A DNA stretch of 30,000 bases from Botryococcus braunii (taxonomy: Eukaryota > Chlorophyta > Trebouxiophyceae), in the NCBI GenBank assembly GCA_002005505.1, contig KV908445.1:303266-333265 (forward strand), in the 5' to 3' direction. A model generated the notes under the pieces. That model was given only the letters and a program-made list of their open reading frames with translations. It did not search any database and was not told where the DNA came from. The translations under genes and the position numbers were made by a program. The number at the start of each line of letters is the position of its first letter. Within the stretch, counting starts at the first letter, position 1. This document shows, piece after piece, positions 1 through 10,141 of this stretch.

Positions 1-42
1 CAGTGGGCCCAGCCTCCAGCTCCGCGTGTCCAAAAACCAGGT

Positions 43-335
43 CTGCAACCTGACTGTGCCTTTCCGTAATCTGCAACCCGACTGTGTCTTTCCGTAATCC
101 GCAACCTGACTGTGTCTTTCTGTAATCCGTAAACGCGACTGTGTCTTTCCGTAATCCGCAACCCGACTGTGTCTTTCCGTAATCCGTCTGTTCTCAATCC
201 GACTGTTCTGCAATCAGACTGTTTCTTTCTTTCTGAAGTCCAACTGTTCTGCAAATCGACTGTTTCTTCCTGTAATCCGACCATTGTGCAAGTCGACTCT
301 TTCTTTCTGTAACCCGACAGTTCTGCTTGCTTCTG
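43..335. repeat. 28-bp minisatellite
   Basis: Tandem units of about 28 bp built on CTGCAACCCGACTGTGTCTT start at 43, 71, 99, 127 and 156. They become progressively degenerate and shorter up to about 335. The first five units are close to identical and the later ones lose register. There is no coding signal. The first 42 bases are unique and unrecognised. Confidence 0.85.
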
Positions 336-369
336 CAATCCAAGTGGTTCTGTCTTAAATCAACCGAAC

Positions 370-690
370 CATGCAACCATCCATCCATCCATCCATTCAC
401 AAATTCATCCAGCCACTTAGACACTTATACATACGTTCAATCAGGGCTCAGTACATTTTATGAATTATTTAATTCAATCACTCATGTACTCCTTTATTTG
501 TTGATTCATTCACTCACTCACTCCTTCATTATTCATTCATTCATTCATTCATTCATCCATCCATCCATCCATCCATCCATCCATCCATTCATTCATTCAT
601 TCAATCATTCATTCATTCATTCATTCATTCAATCATTCATTCAATCATTCATTCAATCATTCATTCATTGAATCATTCATTCACTCAGGG
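370..690. repeat. ATCC/ATTC tetranucleotide microsatellite
   Basis: Runs of CATC (376-395 and about 553-588) and CATT/ATTC units (about 526-552 and 589-688) are interspersed with single-base variants such as AATC. The open frames across it (Ser/His/Ile/Phe repeats) are products of the tetranucleotide and are not genes. Confidence 0.9.
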
Positions 691-739
691 AGCAGCTGAG
701 AAGCCTTGAATTTCCGCCGGCATAGTTGTGACAGGCCGG

Positions 740-877
740 ACCCATGAGTTGTGCCCACCAGCCCAGCCAGATCAGTGCCCAGCAGTGGCCCACAGCTTAC
801 ACGTGTCCCCATGCGACCCGACGGAAAGTCGCGGCGATGACTTAAAACTCGTCGCATGTCTCTTACCTCTGCTTAAC
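740..877 (+). CDS. possible upstream exon of gene A
   Basis: A plus-strand open stretch ends at 877 in AAC followed by a good donor, GTGAGC. It closes in phase 0, which matches the phase-0 start of the exon at 1191. The end of the translation reads ...CDPTESRGDDLKLVACLLPLLN, and joined to the next exon it continues with a Gly-Trp pair. In SGNH-hydrolase-like proteins, a Cys-containing segment followed by GW precedes the C-terminal beta-rich region. The 5' boundary cannot be fixed, because several AG dinucleotides lie between 760 and 800. This is an inference from phase and a loose family pattern and may be wrong. Confidence 0.3.
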
Positions 878-1190
878 GTGAGCGCTACAAGCGACAAAAG
901 CCAATGTTGCGGTGCCCACTGCAAGGACCACCAACGGCTAGGCTGTAGATCGTCGTGGATGCCTTGGTGTCGCTGATCATGCGGAGAGGCGCAACATTGC
1001 CAACCCATGTTGAGCAGTCATGTGCAGCCATGTTAACATCCCACAAGTATGCGCTTAGTCTACATGGCTCTTGATGGGTTCCGCTGTACAGTGCGGGACA
1101 GCGGTACCACTTTACCTGTTGCACGCGCTCTTGGGTTCGGGGTTCTGGTCCAGTTGTGAGACGTGGGGGACATTTCGCTGGGGTGCGCAG

Positions 1191-3132
<1,942 letters not shown>

Positions 3133-4660
3133 CACCCCGCGGCAAGCACACCTCCTTGGCGTATGTAGAGGGTACGCAGTCCTGCGCGGCTTAAAAAAAC
3201 AGCCGCGTTTTCACCACGAGGCCATTTCCTTGGAAAGGCTGGCCTGGCTGCCCAAACTAGAACCCTTGTTGCAGGTTTGAAGAGACTCGGTTTAGATTCT
3301 TGCAGCTGTCGCCTCCCCTTAACCACTGCGTTCCGCAGCAAGCGAGGGGCCCGATGCAATTGTTCATCTGACTGATGATCATGGTGAGAGCGCAACTCTT
3401 TCCCTTTCTCTCATGCTAGATGCTGGCTGGACGGATGCTGAGTTTGCCGAGTGAATACAGTTGGGTGCCGATAGTGGGAATACAGCTGGGTGCCGATCAC
3501 ATGCATACAGTTGGGTGTCAATCCGTGTACGATCATCATGATCCATTTGATACTACACAAATTCCAAGGATTGCTACCACCAGTAAGGGACCCCGCAGCT
3601 GCAAAAGTGACAGCGCCGACCTGGACCACAGGCTCAATTGGCGACGTAACATGCGTGTGAAGTTGACGTGGTACATGTACATACTTTTTTGTATGGCCGT
3701 AGCTCGGGCTCATACGCTGTGGAGCCGATGCGGGCAGATGCTCGTCGAATGGCACAGAGTCACGGCCGGTGAATTCACCTTCGAAGCGAAAGTGTTTTTG
3801 GGTTACTAGCGGGGGGCGCGGGGGCGAGCGAGGGGTTCTAAACTTTGCAAGACCCTGGCCCTGCAATCTGGACCCTGGACTCTCCACCTTAGCCTTGCTT
3901 AGTGTGGCCCGTCGACCTCTGAACCTGCATGTGTGTTCTGATATCTAGATCTGTATTAAAATCACTGTGGATCAGGCCTGGTTCGGTCTTCGTTAAGACT
4001 CCCTTGGGAGCTCGATTCGTGCAACCAGACAGGGCAGAGGAAGGCTATTACCAGGAGGGAATTGTTTTCACCTGGACCAATGCAAGCTTAAGTACTGTGC
4101 CGTTAGAAGTGTGTCGGCTTCTGATATTGGAAGTTCGAGATGCTTGTTGGCCATCTCTGAAGTGCTACAGTATGGTCAGGCGTACAGCCCATAGCTGTGC
4201 GTGTTGCCTCGCCTTGGGAACGATTCCTTCAATATGTTCCAAAGGGTCGAAAACGGAGGCGTTGGGGAGGGAGAGACCGCGTTTTACATGTATTTGTACA
4301 TGGAAAAAGGGTACAGGGCCCTTAACTGAGCCCCCCCCCCCCCTTCCCTTTGAAGCAAATTCCCGGTATGGTGAGGCTCCTGCTATTCACATCCAAGTAG
4401 CTTCATGAAGTTTAAGCTTCTGATAAGTTGATAACCTCATCTCTGATCCCATATCACATAGGTATGGTGCAGGGGGAGGATGGAGAATACTTTGAAGTGA
4501 GCGTGGGTTCTACCAGATTAGCTCAAGACAGAACTGTAAGTAAGCGAGCGTGAGAAAGGAAGCGTAAGTAAGCATTTGCTTTAGCCGGCACACACGGGGA
4601 GGATAGGTGTTGCTTATGCCATGCCCACCAGCGTGTCAGTCATGCTGCGGGTACGGAACG
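3133..4660. other. No recognisable gene
   Basis: Downstream of the gene A stop I find no convincing gene. Two open frames, 3420-3809 and 3929-4408 on the plus strand, have no recognisable domain. The first includes the 25-bp repeat at 3453-3527 and the second crosses a poly-C run, so neither is called. The segment probably holds the 3' untranslated region of gene A and intergenic DNA. Confidence 0.5.
3453..3527. repeat. 25-bp triple tandem repeat
   Basis: Three consecutive 25-bp copies built on GAATACAGTTGGGTGCCGAT start at 3453, 3478 and 3503. The third copy carries a few substitutions. Confidence 0.85.
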
Positions 4661-4664
4661 GAGA

Positions 4665-5127
4665 AAGGAAGGAATTATTACATCCAGGAAGGAATGGGTT
4701 ACATCCAAGGAAGGAATGGTTACATACAAGGAAGTAATGGTTACATCCAAGAAAGGAATGGCTATATCGAACGAAGGAATGGTTATATCCAAGGAAGTAT
4801 CTGATTACATCCAAGGAAGTATTGGGTTACGTCCAAGGAAGTAATAGGTTACATCCAAGGACGTAATGGTTATATCCAACGAAGGAATGCTTATATCCAA
4901 GGAAGTATGTGGTTACATCCAAGGAAGTATTGGGTTACGTCCAAGGAAGTAATGGTTACATGCAAGGAAGTAATGGGTTACATCCAAGGAAGGAATGGTT
5001 ATATCCAAGGAAGGAATGGTTATATCCAAGGAAGTATCTGGTTACATCCAAGGAAGTATTGGGTTACGTCCAAGGAAGTAATGGTTACATGCAAGGAAGT
5101 AATGGGTTACATCCAAGGAAGGAATGG

Positions 5128-5213
<86 letters not shown>

Positions 5214-5293
5214 AAGGAATGGTTATATCCAAGGAAGTATCTGGTTACATCCAAGGAAGTAATAGGTTACATCCAAGGAACGAATGGTTAAAT
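4665..5293. repeat. 21-bp minisatellite with higher-order structure
   Basis: About 25 or more units of roughly 21 bp follow the pattern GGAAGTAATGGTTACATCCAA, with GGAAGGAATGG, TATATCC, TACGTCC and TGCAAGG variants. A block of about 130 bp (roughly 4907-5034) recurs almost unchanged at 5035-5130, which shows higher-order duplication. Because 21 is seven codons, the plus frame stays open as a Gly-Tyr-Ile-Gln-Gly-(Arg/Ser)-Asn heptad. I regard that as a by-product. Confidence 0.9.
5129..5210. repeat. (TA)41 microsatellite inside the minisatellite
   Basis: Exactly at the GGTTATATCC core of one 21-bp unit, the TATA has expanded to about 41 TA units. Afterwards the array resumes with AAGGAAGGAATGG. 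It is perfectly alternating and self-complementary, so it could extrude as a cruciform. Confidence 0.97.
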
Positions 5294-5319
5294 TCAGACC
5301 AGCAGCCTCCCCCGGAATT

Positions 5320-5347
5320 CATGGGCCATTCAATTGAATGGCCCATG
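5320..5347. repeat. 28-bp perfect palindrome
   Basis: Perfect inverted repeat with no spacer, centred on CAATTG. The arm is CATGGGCCATTCAA. It lies just after the end of the 21-bp minisatellite. The flanking bases T and T stop the symmetry. Confidence 0.95.
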
Positions 5348-5394
5348 TTGTGATGGTGCTGGTAATAAGGTTATAGGAAATGGGGGACTCGCTG

Positions 5395-5590
5395 AAGCTT
5401 AAGCTTATTATGCGTTTCCAACCATTGAGGCAACACAGGGGTCAGCGCTGCCCACCAAATTCAAATATTTAAGCACAGCCGATCTGACAGGTGAATTTTC
5501 CGAAGCTTGAGCTGGTCCGAGAAGTGAGTTCTTCGAAGCTTCGAAGCTTGATCTGGGCACGCCAGCTTCGTTGGGCGCCTGCGCAGGCGC
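5395..5590. repeat. Cluster of short perfect palindromes
   Basis: AAGCTTAAGCTT (5395-5406), CTTCGAAGCTTCGAAG (5531-5546) and GCGCCTGCGCAGGCGC (5575-5590) are each perfectly self-complementary without a spacer. Several extra GAAGCTT copies lie between them. No gene is seen. Confidence 0.85.
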
Positions 5591-5907
5591 GGAAGTCTAT
5601 TTTAGACCCTGAGGGAAATTATCTTTCATTTGTTGAGAGAAGGAACATATCCTTTTAAGAAATCTCCATGTTCTAGAAGTGATGGTCAGAGAGGGAATTG
5701 TCAGCTCCCTTGTGTCAGGAAGCAACAGAATCTCTAGAGCAGCCCCAGGAGGTTTGAGCTGACGAGCGTTCGGTTAGGAACGTAATTGCATACCGACCTG
5801 CTGCTGATAATGCGCAGGAAATTATTGAAAGGTAAGAGTGAAATACATCAATTTACTCGATGTGCAAGATGAGAGCACGTGCACCAGGAATAGAAGAGAC
5901 AAGTAAA

Positions 5908-6060
5908 TAGCACTTGCCCAATATCCACGTGGATATTTATGTAGTAGTAGCAAGTAAGAATCCCGTGCACTTGCACTATATCCACGTGGATCTGTATATA
6001 CATATCCACGTATATGTAGTAGTACATCGAAGTACGAATCCCTAGTAGATCCCTTGAGAT
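5908..6060. repeat. Direct repeat carrying CACGTG palindromes
   Basis: Two related copies of about 65-75 bp run from GCACTTGC to GAATCCC. Each carries a palindrome around CCACGTGG: an 18-bp one at 5920-5937 and a 12-bp one at 5980-5991. A third, degenerate ATATCCACGTATAT follows. CACGTG is the core G-box/E-box bound by plant bZIP and bHLH factors. No regulated gene is visible nearby, so function is open. Confidence 0.75.
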
Positions 6061-6195
6061 TTTTGCAAACAATTGGTTGTGGATGTCAATTGAGATCTCC
6101 TGACTGAAAAGTCACAATTTTCCTATAAAGTAGTAAGAATATGTGAAAATGACTGATACGCACGTCTTCTACAAGAAGAGGCAACTGTGAAATTT

Positions 6196-6222
6196 CAGAG
6201 GTAATTACCTCTGTTATAACAG
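6196..6222. repeat. Overlapping 18-bp and 12-bp palindromes
   Basis: CAGAGGTAATTACCTCTG (6196-6213) and CTGTTATAACAG (6211-6222) are both perfect and share three bases. Confidence 0.9.
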
Positions 6223-6400
6223 TCTTCCTGTTGAGTAGTTAGGATATTAGGAACTGATAAATGCGCTCTCCAATTTTGGAAGAAATCATGTTGTGGAAAT
6301 GGAATATTTTAAGGTTTGATCGTTCTTTGTTTTTAGAAGGTCGTCACAGCAACTCTTCATGCACATGCGGGATTTGCCATGCAAGCCCCAAGTGCAGCTC

Positions 6401-6420
6401 AGTCTGTGTATATACAGACT
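6401..6420. repeat. Inverted repeat with 6-base loop
   Basis: AGTCTGT and ACAGACT arms (7 bp) enclose GTATAT. Confidence 0.8.
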
Positions 6421-6459
6421 ATACAACTGCCGAGTAAATACAGGGAGCGGGAAATGCAA

Positions 6460-6562
6460 TGCACATGTGCACATAACTTACATGTAAGTTATATATGTAT
6501 ACCGTGGGTGGTACACCCATGGTATACATCTTACGCGTAAGGTGTACCTTAGGTATATACCT
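6460..6562. repeat. Chain of five consecutive palindromes
   Basis: The following lie almost back to back: TGCACATGTGCA (6460-6471); the 20-bp perfect palindrome ATAACTTACATGTAAGTTAT (6473-6492); a 16+16-bp inverted repeat with one mismatch and a 3-base loop (6495-6510 and 6514-6529); CTTACGCGTAAG (6530-6541); and AGGTATATACCT (6551-6562). Almost every base in about 100 bp belongs to a hairpin arm. No open frame or RNA family is recognised. Confidence 0.9.
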
Positions 6563-6828
6563 GAGGAATATATAGGTAGACACCTGAGGTATACAACCTC
6601 TTGCAAATTATGCCGGAAAGACTTAGAAAATAAAAACTGTATGTACTATTATTATTATTTTATAACTCTTCCGGTATATTAAGGTAGAGGCTTCAAGTAT
6701 AATTACAAGCTTATTAGCTATTGCGTATAAAGTCATTCAGTTCATGCAGGCAGGACATGCCCATTCTCTGTTTTCGTGCAGCTTACAGAACTGTAGACCG
6801 CTCCTGTGTATATACATGTATGTCACTA

Positions 6829-6940
6829 GCTGTAACTATAGTTACAGCCTATAGGGTGTTGTCGATGGCCTATAGGGTGTCCAGAACTCTAGATATGAGG
6901 CAGATAACTTTGGACAGGGTGTACAGAACTCTTGCAAGAG
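6829..6940. repeat. 20-bp palindrome, short direct repeats and 12-bp palindrome
   Basis: GCTGTAACTATAGTTACAGC (6829-6848) is a perfect palindrome. GCCTATAGGGTGT follows twice (about 6847 and 6869) and a partial CAGGGTGTACAGAACTCT comes after. CTCTTGCAAGAG (6929-6940) is a second perfect palindrome. Confidence 0.85.
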
Positions 6941-7201
6941 GTACTCCATTGAGGTGAGGTACAAATTCTTGCTATGGCTAACGACGATGTACAGACTCAA
7001 GGGAAACAACTAGGCTCTAGATCTCTAAATCTTTAATTGTTGTTAGAAGCGTTAACGTGCTGTGCACAGTACACCAGACAAGTACGTGGCGTGCAACAAG
7101 TCTTAATATTAATATTTGTACAATTTCATGGCGTGTAATAAATCTTAGTCTGTCTGTCTCTCCCCCCTTCTCCCTCTTCCCCCCCATGTCTCCCCCCTCC
7201 A

Positions 7202-7205
<4 letters not shown>

Positions 7206-7297
<92 letters not shown>

Positions 7298-7349
7298 GTG
7301 TGTGTGTGCGTGTGTGTGTGTGTGTGTGTATGTGTGTGTGTGTGTGTGC

Positions 7350-7404
<55 letters not shown>

Positions 7405-7516
7405 TGTCTGTCTTCCCCCCCCCCTCTCCCTCTCCCCCCTCTGTCTCCCCCCCTCTCTCGCTCTCTCTACTCCTCCTCCTCGTCCTCCTCGTCCTCCTCC
7501 CTCCCCCCCCCCCTCT
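7206..7516. repeat. Compound (TC)n-(TG)n-CT-rich microsatellite
   Basis: (TC)n covers 7211-7295. (TG)n with GCG/TCTG interruptions covers 7296-7412. A pyrimidine tract with poly-C runs and CTCCTCCTCGTC triplets continues to about 7516. The strand carries pyrimidine, then alternating TG, then pyrimidine. Open frames here are artefacts. Confidence 0.95.
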
Positions 7517-8316
7517 CAACTGCCTCAGTACTCGCACCTGTCTTTTGTTGCTAATTTTCCCTCCTTTTCCATGTCGTTTTGTCGTTTTCTGATATTTTCT
7601 CTCCCACCTTCCTTGTCATATCGTCACTTTGGACCATGTATGGCCCCTGGCTTGCGCGTACCAGCATGTAGATTACGTGGCTTACAGTTAGGATATGATT
7701 CAATTGTAAGTTTAATTACCTACTTGGCCGTATGTAGGGCCCGTGGATCACCTCTGCCGTTCTACAACCAATAACGCATGGGTAGCAAGGGGCAGCGTTT
7801 CTTGCTAGGAATGCTGCCTGAATTGAATGGGCAATTAATATTTGTGATTTTCAATAGAGGGAGTAGTCTCTCTTGTAATCTCTCTTGAAATCTCATTAAT
7901 CGCACGGATGAAAGCCCAATTTTGCAGCTTGGAGTAGATCCAGTCATCCAGGCTGGTCTCCTATCCAGGGTGATCTCCATAAGCTGTCTGACGAGGTCGC
8001 TGACAATAGTGAAGACGTTGCGAATCAGTTGAAGGTGTCGTGGGAGTTAAGGCTCTTGGCCTTATGCTCGTCCAATGCTCTTCATCCATCTGTTGTGGCT
8101 GGTTCGACATAATCATTACTCGATGTTGCAGTGCTCATTAGAATGTGTTGTCTGTAGAATGTATTTATAATAAATAGTATATTTTTTGATATGTCGAAAG
8201 AAAGAAATGAAGAGAGTGAGCAGTTCTAGGGCAAAAAAGGACACCGCGCAATTTTGCAAATTGGGCTTGAAATCATGCCAGACAATGCATGTCTAAATCC
8301 ATGCACACGCTCATGC
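7517..8316. other. No recognisable gene
   Basis: About 800 bp with no supported coding region, RNA gene or repeat. A plus-strand frame overlapping 7298-7774 derives mainly from the microsatellite. Confidence 0.5.
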
Positions 8317-8320
8317 ACGC

Positions 8321-8407
<87 letters not shown>

Positions 8408-8449
8408 AACGCACGCACACGCACACCCACACCCACACACCCACACACA

Positions 8450-8508
<59 letters not shown>

Positions 8509-8543
8509 ACACCCACACCCACACCCACACCCACACCCACACC
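8317..8543. repeat. (AC)n microsatellite ending in ACACCC hexamers
   Basis: (AC)n at 8327-8405, a mixed CCAACGCACGCAC/CACCCACAC segment, (AC)n at about 8450-8505, then about six perfect ACACCC hexamers at 8506-8543. Confidence 0.95.
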
Positions 8544-9035
8544 AAAGCCAGCTACAAAGCAATTTACAATCTCAAAGAAACACTTCGGTGGGTCTTGCGC
8601 TTTTGTTCACACGTGATTCGGCTGCAAAGAGTGATATGGAAAGTGCAATTCGCAGGTTGGGTGCACGGTAATTTAGGTAGTTTCCCAATCATAGGGTGGT
8701 TATCCCAGGTAGGTCACTGATAAGCAAGGGGATGACGAGTTCGCGTTTTCTTAACTGCATCAGTTTTGTCCACAGGCATCACCATCGTGACAACTGCCAT
8801 TTCCATTTCAGACCCTCTCCTGCAACCATGAATGAGAGTGCAAGCCCTGCGCCGAATTACGGGGTCCACATTGGTAAGGGGACAGGGAGGAATCGGAAAT
8901 TCTCCCTTGGCACAGGAACTGTGTGAGGGCTTACCTAAGGAACAGGGGGGCCTCGATCCTTACTCTTCCATGTGTACAAAACCCCCCCCCCCCTTTTCGC
9001 CCCAACTCCGCCACTCCTACATTCCTTGCCGCTAA

Positions 9036-9195
9036 GGGAAGGAAGGAAGGAAGGAGATATTGCATCCTAACAGCAAGCTAGGCACCTACTCTCCACGAGA
9101 CAGCCTGTCGCCTTTACGCAGACCCTCGTTCGCTGCCCGTCTAGCCCCCTTCTCCAGCTAGGATATCACCACTGGATATTCCTTCCTTCCTTCCC
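9036..9195. repeat. Inverted GGAA/TTCC arms enclosing about 115 bp
   Basis: GGGAAGGAAGGAAGGAAGG at 9036 is mirrored by GGATATTCCTTCC(TTCC)nC at 9174-9195, and both arms carry a neighbouring ATAT. It could be a very small inverted-repeat element or two independent microsatellites. No clear target duplication is seen. Confidence 0.4.
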
Positions 9196-9377
9196 ACTAG
9201 CAAGGCAGCCGTACCTGCACCGCAGCTGTGGTGGCCCTAACTCCAAGGGAACGAACTAAATCTGTTGAGGGCACGCTGAGCGGCACGCTGGTTTCCGTAA
9301 GCGAGTCACTAAATTTGCATTTTGAACTCGTAAAGGGCTCTGGCGATCACGAGATGCGCCTTGTCAAAGGATTAGCG

Positions 9378-9382
9378 GCCAC
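9378..9382. repeat. Target-site duplication of element 1 (left)
   Basis: GCCAC directly before the 5' LTR is repeated at 23540-23544 directly after the 3' LTR. A 5-bp duplication is standard for copia-type integration. Confidence 0.93.
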
Positions 9383-9585
9383 TGTTGTGTTAATTAATTT
9401 TATGCCTTTCCCTCAGAGGAGTAATAATGGCAAGTCTCCGTATGAAGACAATACCAATTAGGAAAGAGAGGCAGAACCCTGAGTTCTGCCAGGCAATACA
9501 TGCATTTGAACGAAGACTATCATAACGCAAGTTACAGACACGTTTGTAGAAAGGAGGCATATGGGGCAAGCACGGATAGGGAAGG

Positions 9586-9728
9586 CACTTGGTTGGAACT
9601 ATAGTGGCACTCCGGGTGTCTATCAATCAGTTGCTAACCAGTCCTTGACTTGTATATGTCCGTGCCTACTTAACAACGCACAAGTAGGAGGACATCGTCT
9701 AACACCCTCCGTGCCGCCACCATGCAGG
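9586..9728 (+). repeat. 143-bp LTR-internal duplication, copy 1
   Basis: Identical to 9907-10049 (offset 321 bp) and repeated in the 3' LTR at 23052-23194 and 23373-23515. It begins CACTTGGTTGGAACTATAG. Function unknown. Duplicated U3 enhancers are one possibility. Confidence 0.93.
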
Positions 9729-9906
9729 TGACTTAATCCTTATTGTATTCCTGGATTTAGCACTCAGATGAACATTGTTAGAACATGTTAGACATATAGA
9801 GTTGAGTTTAGCTCATCGGACAAAGTAATGAACACGACCTGGGTGAGAGCAGGTTAGGCGTGTTTGAACTGCGTCACCTTGTTAGGAGAGATGAGAGATA
9901 TTGTAA

Positions 9907-10049
9907 CACTTGGTTGGAACTATAGTGGCACTCCGGGTGTCTATCAATCAGTTGCTAACCAGTCCTTGACTTGTATATGTCCGTGCCTACTTAACAACGC
10001 ACAAGTAGGAGGACATCGTCTAACACCCTCCGTGCCGCCACCATGCAGG
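9907..10049 (+). repeat. 143-bp LTR-internal duplication, copy 2
   Basis: Second copy of 9586-9728. It lies just before the LTR end and carries the last ATG of the LTR at 10043, opening a 19-codon frame that runs across the primer-binding site to a TGA at 10100-10102. Confidence 0.93.
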
Positions 10050-10073
10050 ATACGCCAAGCCCAGAATATTTCA

Positions 10074-10088
10074 GGTTATGGGCCCACG
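10074..10088 (+). promoter_or_regulatory. Primer-binding site, initiator tRNA-Met anticodon arm
   Basis: GGTTATGGGCCCACG follows the LTR with no gap. It is complementary to the anticodon loop and stem of initiator tRNA-Met (GGGCCCAUAACC around the CAU anticodon), not to a tRNA 3' end. Drosophila copia is known to prime from an internal half-tRNA of initiator Met. The same 15 bases follow the 5' LTR of element 2. With a plant-type GGGCUCAUAACC loop the pairing would need one G-U wobble. Confidence 0.85.
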
Positions 10089-10141
10089 GGCTCGGATGCT
10101 GAGAGTGGGTGGCGCCTAAATCGGAGCTCACTAGACTGTGA

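Larger units (their letters stand above)
8544..9382. other. No recognisable gene; one exon-like stretch
   Basis: Nothing certain. The stretch 8777-8871 is bounded by CCACAG and by ATTG followed by GTAAGG, and is open in one frame. That is exon-like, but no partner exon or family was recognised. A poly-C run lies at 8982-8993. An inverted GGAA/TTCC pair at 9036-9195 is listed separately. Confidence 0.4.
9383..10073 (+). repeat. 5' LTR of element 1
   Basis: Begins TGTTGTGTTAATT and ends AATATTTCA. It contains a perfect internal direct duplication of 143 bp, 9586-9728 and 9907-10049. Each copy ends in GTGCCGCCACCATGCAGG, which contains an ATG in a context matching the vertebrate Kozak consensus up to the ATG. 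The 3' end plus the first following G reads TTTCAG/G, which also resembles a splice acceptor. U3, R and U5 limits cannot be placed by eye. Confidence 0.95.

Noticed and set aside
3929..4408. 159-codon plus-strand open frame
   Set aside because: No recognisable domain, crosses a poly-C run, and has no splice or homology support. Left uncalled.
4665..5293. Possible repeat protein (GYIQGRN heptads) or CRISPR-like array
   Set aside because: The 21-bp units are contiguous with no spacers, so this is not CRISPR. The heptads are the trivial translation of a 21-bp satellite interrupted by (TA)n.
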